Origin: an uncultured Lentisphaerota bacterium | Lineage (GTDB): Bacteria > Verrucomicrobiota > Kiritimatiellia > CAIQIC01 | Assembly (NCBI GenBank): GCA_903896925.1 | Contig: CAITZM010000068.1 | Span: 1-42,619, forward strand | Reading direction: 5' to 3' | DNA: 42,619 bases | In this document: positions 16,154 to 24,045 of the stretch, in pieces | How positions within the stretch are numbered: position 1 is the stretch's first letter | Layout: every line of letters begins with the position of its first letter | Program-made: the position numbers and the translations under genes | Notes under the pieces: model-generated | Seen by the model: the letters and a program-made list of their open reading frames with translations, nothing else | What the model was told of the DNA's origin: nothing | The model's database searches: none

Positions 16154-17521
16154 ATGAAAAAACAATTCACCAAGACATGTATTGCGTTCGCGGCGGTAGC
16201 CGTCGTGGCGCTGTTCGGCGGTTGCAAACCACAGGACGAGCACGGTGAGGCCGCCGGCCATGATCAAGCGAAAGCGGGAGCGGAAGATCATTCCGGCCAC
16301 GCCCACGCCAAGGCCGCCGCTCCCGTAAAAGATGAGCACGCCGGGCACAACCATGGCGCCGGCGAACAAGGCGAAGCCAAGCCCCACGTCGTGGTCAAGG
16401 ATGGCGTGGCAATGTGCACCGAGCATGGTGTACCCGAAGCCACCTGTGCCATCTGCAAGCCGGATCTCGCGGGCAAGCTCAAGCCGGGAGAAAGCCTGCA
16501 GGTACGGCTGCCCTCGACCAACTCGACGACCTTGGTCGGTGTTCGGACCGCGCTGCCGGAGACCGGTGCGATAGCCGATGGCATCGAGTGCGTGGCGGAA
16601 GTGAGTTTCAACCAGAACAAACTCGCCCAGATTGCGGCGCCGGTCAGCGGCATCGTCCAGACCGTGGACGTGGACCTTGGCAGCGCGGTGGAGGAAAAGC
16701 AAACGGTGGCGAAAATTTGGTCCGCCTCGATTGCGGAAGCGGTCGCCAAGGCGGTGCTCGCGCATCAGACCATGGAGCGGGAGCGGAAGCTGCGGGCCGA
16801 CCGCGTGACGTCGGTGGCGTCGTTGCAGGAGGCGGAGGCCACGCATCGGGCGGCGTGCCAGCAGCTCCGTACGTTGGGCTTCACCGAGCAGCAGATTGAT
16901 GAGATGGGGTGCAAGCCGGAGGAGCAGGTCCTGATGGAGGTGCGCGCGCCGTTTGCCGGCGAAATTGTGGAACGGATGGCCGTCCGCGGCTCGCTGGTGG
17001 AAGTGGGCAGGCCGCTCTTCACGGTGGTGGATCACTCGACGGTGTGGGCGATGTTGCAGGTGCCGGAGTCGGCGCTGGAACGCGTACGGGTTGGGCAGGC
17101 TGTGGAACTGCGCGTGGATTCGCTGCCGGGCAGGCTCTTTGCCGGCAAGCTCACGTGGATCAGTCCGGCGGTGGATGAACACACGCGGATGGCGCGCGCC
17201 CGCGCGGAGTTTGCCAACCCGGACCGGCTGCTCAAGGACAAGATGTTTGCCACCGCGCGGATCCTGACGCGTCAGGAAACCGCGGCGCTGCTGGTGCCGC
17301 TGGCTGCCGTCCAGCATGTGGAAGGCAAGCCGTTCGTGTTTGTGTGGCAGGCCGCGGATTTGTTCGACGCGCGTGCGGTGCAACTGGGCGCGAAGCATAA
17401 CGGGCGGCTGGAGGTGCTGGCGGGTCTGAAGCCGCAGGAAGCGGTCGCCATCAGCCACGCGTTCGCCATCAAGTCGGCGATGCTGATGTCCCGCCTCGGC
17501 GCGGGCTGTGCGGACGACTAG
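16154..17521 (+). CDS. Periplasmic adaptor lipoprotein of a metal efflux RND pump (CzcB-like)
   Basis: 455 residues. Membrane-fusion protein linking the inner-membrane pump to the outer-membrane channel. A lipoprotein signal ends in the lipobox FGGC (Cys near residue 24). It is followed by a His/Asp/Glu-rich linker (about 27-75, several HxGHxH-like clusters) that could gather metal ions. The motif MCTEHGVPEATCAICKPDL (about 87-105), common in CzcB-type adaptors, adds three Cys and a His. Barrel-sandwich (APVSGIVQTVDVDLGSAV), hairpin and beta-barrel domains follow in the usual order. Start 16154 has GGAAGTGG just upstream. It lies 10 nt after the CzcC-like gene and 27 nt before the pump gene, clearly one operon. 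Confidence 0.9.
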   Translation: MKKQFTKTCIAFAAVAVVALFGGCKPQDEHGEAAGHDQAKAGAEDHSGHAHAKAAAPVKDEHAGHNHGAGEQGEAKPHVVVKDGVAMCTEHGVPEATCAICKPDLAGKLKPGESLQVRLPSTNSTTLVGVRTALPETGAIADGIECVAEVSFNQNKLAQIAAPVSGIVQTVDVDLGSAVEEKQTVAKIWSASIAEAVAKAVLAHQTMERERKLRADRVTSVASLQEAEATHRAACQQLRTLGFTEQQIDEMGCKPEEQVLMEVRAPFAGEIVERMAVRGSLVEVGRPLFTVVDHSTVWAMLQVPESALERVRVGQAVELRVDSLPGRLFAGKLTWISPAVDEHTRMARARAEFANPDRLLKDKMFATARILTRQETAALLVPLAAVQHVEGKPFVFVWQAADLFDARAVQLGAKHNGRLEVLAGLKPQEAVAISHAFAIKSAMLMSRLGAGCADD

Positions 17522-17548
17522 GCCCTCGCGTTTCACGGAGACACTGTC

Positions 17549-20500
17549 ATGCTGAACTGGATCATCAATTTCTCGCTCAACAACCGCCTGCTGGTCTGCA
17601 TCTTGACCCTCGGGCTGGTTTTCATCGGCGGGCGGAGCCTGAGCCTCCTGCCGATAGACGCCTTCCCGGATACGACGCCGGTGCAGGTGCAAATCAACAC
17701 CACTGCGGCGGCGCTGAATCCGCAGGAGACGGAGGCGCAGATCACGGTACCGGTGGAACTGGCCGTCAGCGGTTTGCCCGGCTTGCAGAATGTGCGCTCG
17801 ATCTCGAAGTTTGGACTGTCGCAGGTGGTGGCGACGTTCGACGACAGCATCAACATTTTCAAGGCACGGCAACTCATCATGGAGCGGCTGCAGACGGTGG
17901 AATTGCCGGAAGGCATGGCGCGTCCGCAACTCGGTCCGATCGCCACCGGCTTGGGCGAGGTGTTCCATTACGTTGTGCGCTCCAGCGACACGAACCGCAC
18001 GCCGACAGAGTTGCGTACCCTCCAGGACTGGGTGGTGAAGCCCGCGTTGCGCAAGGTGCCGGGCGTGGCCGAGGTCAACACGTGGGGCGGGTTCGAGAAG
18101 CAATATCACGTGGTGGTGGAAACCGACCGGCTCATCAAACATCGCCTGACGTTCGAGGAACTCGTCGAGGCCTTGCAGGCAAACAACCAAAACGTGGGCG
18201 GTGGCCAGATCACCCGCGGCGGCGAGTCGCTGCTGGTCCATGGTGTTGGCCTGACCACCAACGTCCAGGAGATCGCCAACATTGTCATCACCAGCCACGA
18301 CGGCACGCCCGTGCGGGTACGCGATGTGGCCCAGGTGAAAGAGGATCACGAAATCCGGCGTGGCGCGGTGACCGCGGATGGCCGTGGCGAAGCGGTCCTC
18401 GGCCTCGGCTTCATGCTCATGGGTGAGAATAGCGCCGTGGTGACACACGCGCTCAAAGACAAACTGGCCGAGGTCCAGAAGTTCCTGCCGCCGGACGTGA
18501 AGCTGGAGGTCCTCTATGACCGGACGGAACTCGTGGACAACGTCATCCGCACGGTCGAACACAATCTGCTGGCCGGTGCTTTGCTGGTCATTGCGATCCT
18601 GTTCGCCTTTCTCGGCAATCTGCGGGCCGGTCTGATGGTGGCGTTGGCGATTCCGCTGGCGATGCTCTTCGCGGGCAACTTCATGCTGCAGGCCGGCATT
18701 GCCGCGAGCCTGTTGAGCCTAGGCGCGGTGGATTTCGGCCTCATCGTGGATGGTGCCGTGGTGATGATGGAGAATGCCATGCGACGGTTGGCGCTACGCC
18801 AGCACGAGTTGGGGCGCATCCTCACGCAGACGGAACGCGACGAGGTCTTGCGCAGCGCGCCGCTGGAAGTGGCGCGGCCTGTGGCCTTCGGTGTGGGCAT
18901 CATTATGATGGTCTTCTTGCCGATCCTCACCCTGGAGGGTATCGAGGGGAAGATGTTCAAGCCGATGGCTCTGACGCTGATCTTTGCGTTGCTGGGTTCT
19001 CTCATCCTGGCGCTCACGCTGACCCCGGTGCTGGCCTCGCTCTTCTTGCCGAAGCAGGTGAAGGAAAAAGAGCCCTGGCTCGTGCGGATGGCCCATCGGC
19101 TTTACGCGCCGGCGCTGGGACTGGCCCTGCGCTTCCGCAAGCTCACGCTGCTCGGCGCGCTGGCCTTGTTCCTCGCCACGGCCTGGCTCGCCACGCGCAT
19201 GGGCGGGGAGTTCCTGCCCAAGCTGGGTGAGGGTGCGATCGTGGGCACCACCGTGCGGCTGGCGGGGATATCCGTAGAGGAAGCCGTGGCCCAGAACGAC
19301 CGGATTGAGCAGGCGTTGATGGCGGAATTCACCAACGAAATTGAGCACATCTGGACCCGCCTTGGCACGGCGGAGACCGCCACCGATCCGATGGGGGTGG
19401 AGTTGAGCGACTTCTTCCTCGCGCTCAAGCCGCGCGGACAATGGACCAAGGCGCAGACGCAGCCGGAGTTGACCGAGAAAATACGCGATGTGCTGAACCA
19501 GGTTCCAGGTCTGAAACCGGCCTTCAGTCAGCCGATCGAAATGCGGATTAACGAACTTGTGGCCGGCATTCGGGGCGACATTGGCATCAAGATCTACGGC
19601 GACGACTTGGAGGAGTTGCGCCGGTTGGGCGGCGAGGTGCAAGGAGTACTGGGTGGCATTCGCGGAGTCAGCGAAGCCTCGGTCGAGCAGTTGACCGGCC
19701 AGACCTTCCTGCAGGTGCGGGTGGATCCGCAGGCCATCGCTCGCTACGGTGTGCCCACGCGCAACGTCCTCAACGTGGTCGAGGCCGTCGGCTCGCGGCG
19801 CGTGGGCGACGTGCGCGAAGGCCAGCGCCGCTTTCCGCTGGTCGTGCGCCTGCCGGACCGGCAGCGTACCGATCCCGATGCGCTCGCCGCCACGCTCATT
19901 CCGACCGCGAGCGGTCCCGTGCTGCCCTTGAATCAGGTGGCCAAGATCTCCGAAATGGAAGGGCCCTCCACCATCAACCGTGAGTGGGGCAAGCGGCGCA
20001 TCACCGTGCAATGCAATGTGCGCGGTCGCGATGTAAAAAGCTTCGTGGCGGAGGGAAAGGCGAAGATTGACGCGCTGGTGAAAATGCCCGAGGGCTACAC
20101 TCTCGAGTGGGGCGGCCAGTTCGAGAACATGGAGCGCGCCAACCAGCGCCTGCTGTTCGTGGTCCCGATGGCGCTCGCGCTCATCTTCGTACTGCTCTAC
20201 TTCAGTCTCAAGGCCCTGCGCGAGGTGCTCATCGTCGCCTCCGGCATCCCGCTCGGCTTGGTGGGCGGTGTCATCGCGCTCTGGCTGCGCGGCCTGCCCT
20301 TCACCGTGAGCTCCGCCATCGGCTTCATCGCCTTGAGCGGCGTCGCCATCCTCAACGGACTGGTGCTGGTGACGTTCATCAAGCAGAAACTGGCAGACGG
20401 CACGGCCTTGGAGCTCGCCATCCGCGACGGCTGCCTCGTGCGCCTCCGCCCGGTCTTGATGACCGCGCTTGTCGCTGCCGTCGGCTTCATCCCGATGGCG

Positions 20501-20644
20501 GTCAACATCGGCGTCGGCGGCGAAGTTCAGCGCCCGTTGGCGACAGTGGTGATCGGCGGCATCTTCACGAACACCCTGCTGACCTTGCTCGTGTTACCGG
20601 CGCTGTATTCGTTGCTTGGGCGCAAAACGCCGGCAGGAAAATAG
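17549..20644 (+). CDS. Heavy-metal efflux RND permease (CzcA-like)
   Basis: 1,031 residues, full length. Proton-driven inner-membrane pump of the HME-RND family. The sequence opens MLNWIINFSLNNRLLVCIL (first membrane segment) and shows LLPIDAFPDTTPVQVQI typical of the group. Transmembrane segment 4 carries DFGLIVDGAVVMMEN: in the published HME scheme, DFG-x3-DGA-x3-xEN belongs to divalent-cation pumps (Zn, Co, Ni, Cd), while Cu/Ag pumps have an Ala-rich variant. A second set of six membrane segments ends at LLVLPALYSLL. A GGAG ribosome site precedes the ATG. Substrate choice among divalent metals cannot be decided. No metal regulator gene is next to the operon. Confidence 0.93.
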   Translation: MLNWIINFSLNNRLLVCILTLGLVFIGGRSLSLLPIDAFPDTTPVQVQINTTAAALNPQETEAQITVPVELAVSGLPGLQNVRSISKFGLSQVVATFDDSINIFKARQLIMERLQTVELPEGMARPQLGPIATGLGEVFHYVVRSSDTNRTPTELRTLQDWVVKPALRKVPGVAEVNTWGGFEKQYHVVVETDRLIKHRLTFEELVEALQANNQNVGGGQITRGGESLLVHGVGLTTNVQEIANIVITSHDGTPVRVRDVAQVKEDHEIRRGAVTADGRGEAVLGLGFMLMGENSAVVTHALKDKLAEVQKFLPPDVKLEVLYDRTELVDNVIRTVEHNLLAGALLVIAILFAFLGNLRAGLMVALAIPLAMLFAGNFMLQAGIAASLLSLGAVDFGLIVDGAVVMMENAMRRLALRQHELGRILTQTERDEVLRSAPLEVARPVAFGVGIIMMVFLPILTLEGIEGKMFKPMALTLIFALLGSLILALTLTPVLASLFLPKQVKEKEPWLVRMAHRLYAPALGLALRFRKLTLLGALALFLATAWLATRMGGEFLPKLGEGAIVGTTVRLAGISVEEAVAQNDRIEQALMAEFTNEIEHIWTRLGTAETATDPMGVELSDFFLALKPRGQWTKAQTQPELTEKIRDVLNQVPGLKPAFSQPIEMRINELVAGIRGDIGIKIYGDDLEELRRLGGEVQGVLGGIRGVSEASVEQLTGQTFLQVRVDPQAIARYGVPTRNVLNVVEAVGSRRVGDVREGQRRFPLVVRLPDRQRTDPDALAATLIPTASGPVLPLNQVAKISEMEGPSTINREWGKRRITVQCNVRGRDVKSFVAEGKAKIDALVKMPEGYTLEWGGQFENMERANQRLLFVVPMALALIFVLLYFSLKALREVLIVASGIPLGLVGGVIALWLRGLPFTVSSAIGFIALSGVAILNGLVLVTFIKQKLADGTALELAIRDGCLVRLRPVLMTALVAAVGFIPMAVNIGVGGEVQRPLATVVIGGIFTNTLLTLLVLPALYSLLGRKTPAGK

Positions 20645-20735
20645 CCCGCCAGGGTGAAGGCGGGTGTTCAGTTCGGGCGAACTGCAGCCGGTGGCCGATA
20701 GGGCATCGGACGCGTCGTGTTCTGCCTCCAGTTCC

Positions 20736-20843
20736 GGCGGCCTGGCCTCCTCGCTGCTGCTGACGCTGATCGTGCTGCCTGCGATCTACGACCTTGTCGA
20801 GTCCCGTGCCACCCGCAAAGCAGCGGCGCCGACGGCGCCTTGA
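20736..20843 (+). pseudogene. C-terminal fragment of a second CzcA-type pump
   Basis: The frame ending at TGA 20841 reads GGLASSLLLTLIVLPAIYDL and then a short charged, Ala-rich tail. This matches the last membrane segment of HME-RND pumps, but not as an exact copy of the intact CzcA end (GGIFTNTLLTLLVLPALYSL), so it is a remnant of a related gene. The same frame is open back to 20658 (a GTG at 20664), but that part is not pump-like. It sits 91 nt after the intact gene, probably left by deletion or recombination between tandem pump genes. Confidence 0.65.
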
Positions 20844-20860
20844 TATCTGGAAGCCATAGC

Positions 20861-20938
20861 AAAACCCCTATCAGCTAACGTGGCACGGGCAGCTTGCCCG
20901 TGTCTCATGGGCGGGACGCCCATGCCACGAGGGGTTTT
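20861..20938. repeat. Nested palindromic element with three stems
   Basis: Outer arms AAAACCCCT (20861-20869) and AGGGGTTTT (20930-20938) pair. Inside, GTGGCA (20880) pairs with TGCCAC (20923), and within that are two small hairpins, CACGGGCA-GCT-TGCCCGTG and CATGGGCG-GGA-CGCCCATG. Together they would fold as a cloverleaf-like junction. The 3' end is T-rich, so it may also terminate transcription after the efflux operon. Confidence 0.6.
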
Positions 20939-20958
20939 CACGTGCCATGTCTGGTAAG

Positions 20959-20994
20959 CAAACAGGCGGCCTTCGGATGAAGGCCGCCTGTTTG
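20959..20994. terminator. Bidirectional terminator between czcA remnant and rhlE-like gene
   Basis: A perfect 16-bp stem (CAAACAGGCGGCCTTC and its complement) around a GGAT loop. It follows the minus-strand helicase stop by 24 nt and also faces the plus-strand operon. Confidence 0.85.
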
Positions 20995-21017
20995 TGTCGG
21001 AACGGAACCGTGCCGGG

Positions 21018-22532
21018 TCAGTGCCGCTTGCCGAAGCTGCGCGAACCGCGGAACGAGGAGCCGCCCGGCTTATGGCCGCCCCCTCCGCCGTGCGGCCGGC
21101 CGCCGCCCTGTTGCTGACGGCCGCGCCCGCCGCCGCCACCGCCGCGCTGCCCCTTGGGGGGCGGGCGCGCCGCCGCGCCGGTCGCATGGCGCGCGGCTTC
21201 GGAATGATAGGCGTGCTGGGTGTCCACCGGGATCTCCTGGTGGATCAGGCGCTCGATGTCGCGCAGGTAGTCGCGCTCGTCGGGGCTGCAGAACGAGATC
21301 GCATCGCCCTCGGCGCCGGCGCGCGCGGTGCGGCCGATGCGGTGGACGTAGGTCTCCGGCTCGACGGGCATGTGGTAGTTGATGACGTGGGTGATGCCGT
21401 CGACATCAATGCCGCGCGCGGCGATGTCGGTGGCCACGAGGACGCGGACCCGGCCGGTCTTGAAGCCGGCGAGCGCCGCGGTGCGCGCGCTCTGGCTCTT
21501 GTTGCCATGGATCGCGGCGGCGGTGATGCCGGACTTGTTGAGCTTCTCGCAGACCTTGTTCGCGGCGTGCTTCATCTGGGTGAAGACGATGACGCGGTTC
21601 ATGTCGTGGGCCTTCAGCAGGTCCACCAGCAGGGTTTCCTTGTGGCCGCGGTCCACGAACAGGACCTTCTGCGCGATCTTCTCGACCGTCGGCTGCTCCG
21701 GGGTGATGGTGACGTGCACCGGGTCGTGGACCAGCGTCCGGGCCAGCGAGATCACCTCCGGTTGCAAGGTGGCGGAGAAGAGGAGCGACTGCCGTTTCGG
21801 CGGCAGCTTCGCGATGATCTTGCGGATGTCGCGGATGAAGCCCATGTCCAGCATCCGGTCGGCCTCGTCGAGCACGAAGACCTCCACGGCATCAAGGATG
21901 GCGAAGCCCTGCTGCATCAGGTCGAGCAGGCGGCCGGGGGTGGCCACGACGAAGTCCAGCCCGTGAGCCAGGGCCACTTCCTGGGGACGCTGGCCGACGC
22001 CGCCGAAGATCACCGTGTGGGTGATGTGCAGGTGGCGCCCGTAGGCGCGGATGCTGTCGCCGATCTGCGCCGCGAGCTCGCGGGTCGGCGCGAGGACCAG
22101 CACCCGCGGGCGGTTGCGGCTGAACGCCTTCCGGTTCTGCGTCAGATATTGCAGGATGGGCAGGACGAACGCGGCGGTCTTGCCGGTGCCCGTCTGCGCG
22201 CAGCCGAGCAGGTCGCGGCCCGCGAGCAGGTGCGGAATGGACTGCACCTGGATCGGCGTCGGGGTCACATACCCTTCCTCGGCCACCGCGCGCTGGATCT
22301 GCGGCAGCAGCGAGGCGAAGATCGGATGGACGTAGGGCGCCTTCTCCAAGGTGCCGTGGATCGAGGCCGGGTCCGGCAACGGCGGCGGCTGGGCCGCTGG
22401 GCGCTGCGGCGGATGCGCCGCGGACACGGGGTGGGGGTGGTGGTGATGCGGGACCTGCGCCGACGCCGGGTGGGCGTGCGCGGTCGGGTGCATGGGCTGG
22501 CCATGCACCGGGGGTTGGTGCTTGCTCTGCAT
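21018..22532 (-). CDS. rhlE: DEAD-box ATP-dependent RNA helicase (RhlE-like)
   Basis: 504 residues. Cytoplasmic RNA-unwinding ATPase involved in ribosome assembly or RNA decay. A His/Pro-rich N-terminal extension (1-60) precedes the core. Core motifs: TPTPIQ (Q motif, about 90), AQTGTGKT (112-119), PTREL (149-153), DEAD (222-225), SAT (253-255), ARGID near 372 and [10 protein letters not shown] (397-406). The C-terminal tail (about 455-504) is a Gly/Arg/Gln-rich RGG-like stretch with an unstructured RNA-binding look. GGAG lies just before the ATG at 22532. It is divergent from ilvC across 348 nt and ends at a strong hairpin terminator. The symbol is given from family resemblance (RhlE/DeaD group), not from context. 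Confidence 0.9.
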   Translation of the reverse strand: MQSKHQPPVHGQPMHPTAHAHPASAQVPHHHHPHPVSAAHPPQRPAAQPPPLPDPASIHGTLEKAPYVHPIFASLLPQIQRAVAEEGYVTPTPIQVQSIPHLLAGRDLLGCAQTGTGKTAAFVLPILQYLTQNRKAFSRNRPRVLVLAPTRELAAQIGDSIRAYGRHLHITHTVIFGGVGQRPQEVALAHGLDFVVATPGRLLDLMQQGFAILDAVEVFVLDEADRMLDMGFIRDIRKIIAKLPPKRQSLLFSATLQPEVISLARTLVHDPVHVTITPEQPTVEKIAQKVLFVDRGHKETLLVDLLKAHDMNRVIVFTQMKHAANKVCEKLNKSGITAAAIHGNKSQSARTAALAGFKTGRVRVLVATDIAARGIDVDGITHVINYHMPVEPETYVHRIGRTARAGAEGDAISFCSPDERDYLRDIERLIHQEIPVDTQHAYHSEAARHATGAAARPPPKGQRGGGGGGRGRQQQGGGRPHGGGGGHKPGGSSFRGSRSFGKRH

Positions 22533-22803
22533 TGGGATTTCTCCGTCCGGCTTAATTCATCTCTGCCCGCCGGACGCGTGGAAAAGAAGGAACCGCGACA
22601 CTCGCGGCACTGGCAGCCTTGGTGGGGCTGAACTGACGGGCGGTACTGTAGCCGTTCGCGCCCCGAAGTCAAGTTGGCGGCCGGGACAACGGATGCCGCG
22701 GACGGACCTGCAGGTGCGTAATCCGCGGTTTGTTTCGCGTTCTGTCCGGGTCTCCGGTGACCTGGAAAAACGCCAGAATTCTTTTTTAAACCATTGGAAA
22801 GGT

Positions 22804-22832
22804 TTGACGCCGGGGTCATTCACGGGTAAATA
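22804..22832 (+). promoter_or_regulatory. ilvC promoter and leader hairpin
   Basis: TTGACG (22804-22809), a 17-nt spacer and TAAATA (22827-22832) make a good promoter 48 nt before ilvC. The leader holds a GCTTCG-N5-CGAAGC hairpin (22841-22857) just before the AGGAG ribosome site. An AAACC/GGTTT stem overlaps the -35. The rest of the 348-nt divergent spacer shows no gene. Confidence 0.55.
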
Positions 22833-22880
22833 TCCGCCGCGCTTCGTTGGACGAAGCGGCAGAATCAGGAGAAAAAGAAC

Positions 22881-23978
22881 ATGGCTATTATCAACTTCGG
22901 CGGTGTTGAGGAACGCGTGGTGACGCGCAAGGAATTCTCGCTCGCCAAGGCGCGCAAGGTCCTCAAGAAAGAGACCATCGCGATCATCGGATACGGCGTG
23001 CAGGGCCCGGCGCAGGCGTTGAACCTCAAGGACAACGGCTTCAAGGTCATCATCGGCCAGGCGCCGGAATTCAAGCGCGACTGGGACCGCGCGGTCGCCG
23101 ACGGCTGGAAGCCCGGCAAGGATCTCTTCGACATCGAGACCGCGGTGCAGAAGGGCACGATCATCCTGTTGCTCGTCTCCGACGCCGCGCAGCGCGCCGT
23201 CTGGCCGCTGATCGAGAAGAACCTCAAGGACGGCGACGCGCTGTATTTCTCGCACGGCTTCTCGATCACCTACAGCAAGAAGACGGGCGTCGTGCCGCCG
23301 GACTTCGTGGACGTGATCATGGTGGCGCCGAAGGGCTCGGGCCTCAACGTCCGCCGCAACTTCCTCAGCGGCGCGGGCATCAATTCGAGCTACGCGATCC
23401 AGCAGGACGCGACCGGCCGCGCCGAAGAGCGCTGCCTCGCGGTCGGCATCGGCATCGGTTCCGGCTACCTCTTCCCGACGACCTTCCCGCACGAGACCAA
23501 CAGCGATCTGACCGGTGAACGCGGCGTGCTCATGGGCGCGCTGGCGGGCATCATGGATGCGCAGTACGACGTGCTCCGCGCGCACGGCCACTCGCCGAGC
23601 GAGGCGTTCAACGAAACCGTCGAGGAGTTGACGCAGAGCCTGATCCGCCTCGTGGACGAAAAGGGCATGGACTGGATGTACTCGAACTGCTCGGCGACGG
23701 CGCAGCGCGGCGCGCTCGACTGGCGCCCGCAGTTCAAGAAGGCGGTCCTGCCGGTCTTCAAGAAGCTCTACGCCCGTGTCGCGAGCGGCGCGGAAGCCGA
23801 GCGCGTCATCAAGACCTGCTCCGGCAAGGATTACCAGCAGCTGCTGGGCAAGGAACTCGCCGAATTGCGCGACAGCGAAATGTGGCGCGCGGGCGCCGCG
23901 GTGCGCGCGTTGCGGCCCACCGAGTCGGCCAAGGCGATCATCAAGGGCACCAAGGGCGTGTCGGGCCGTCAGTGGTGA
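22881..23978 (+). CDS. ilvC: Ketol-acid reductoisomerase, eukaryote-like branch
   Basis: 365 residues. Second step of valine, leucine and isoleucine synthesis: isomerises and reduces acetolactate with NADPH and Mg. The NADP-binding GYGVQG motif is at 37-42. The metal-binding Asp and Glu lie in SDLTGERG (Asp 209, Glu 213), with a further Glu in the NETVEEL segment. Segments such as GSGYLFPTTF, GERGVLMG, HSPSEAFNETVEE, GMDWMYSNCSATAQRGALDW and LRDSEMW follow the pattern of the fungal mitochondrial enzyme more than of E. coli or common bacterial class I IlvC. The length, 365, lies between class I (about 330-340) and class II (about 490). AGGAG sets the start. No other branched-chain gene is adjacent; it stands between two helicase genes. 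Confidence 0.95.
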   Translation: MAIINFGGVEERVVTRKEFSLAKARKVLKKETIAIIGYGVQGPAQALNLKDNGFKVIIGQAPEFKRDWDRAVADGWKPGKDLFDIETAVQKGTIILLLVSDAAQRAVWPLIEKNLKDGDALYFSHGFSITYSKKTGVVPPDFVDVIMVAPKGSGLNVRRNFLSGAGINSSYAIQQDATGRAEERCLAVGIGIGSGYLFPTTFPHETNSDLTGERGVLMGALAGIMDAQYDVLRAHGHSPSEAFNETVEELTQSLIRLVDEKGMDWMYSNCSATAQRGALDWRPQFKKAVLPVFKKLYARVASGAEAERVIKTCSGKDYQQLLGKELAELRDSEMWRAGAAVRALRPTESAKAIIKGTKGVSGRQW

Positions 23979-24002
23979 AAGAAACGCGTAAGTAATTAGG
24001 GC

Positions 24003-24039
24003 GTCCCGAAGGCCGCAAGGTCTTCGGGACGTTTTGTTT
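24003..24039 (+). terminator. ilvC terminator with GCAA tetraloop
   Basis: GTCCCGAAGGCC, a GCAA (GNRA) loop and GGTCTTCGGGAC form a 12-bp stem with one G-T pair, followed by GTTTTGTTT. It ends only 6-16 nt before the start codon of the next helicase gene, so it may also control that gene's leader. Confidence 0.85.
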
Positions 24040-24045
24040 GAAGCT

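Noticed and set aside
16127..18562. 811-codon minus frame opposite the efflux genes
   Set aside because: Runs across two adjacent real genes, as shadows of high-GC operons do.
20664..20735. A possible start of the pump remnant as an independent small gene
   Set aside because: The part before the pump-like segment has no membrane or domain character; the recognisable part begins at about 20736.
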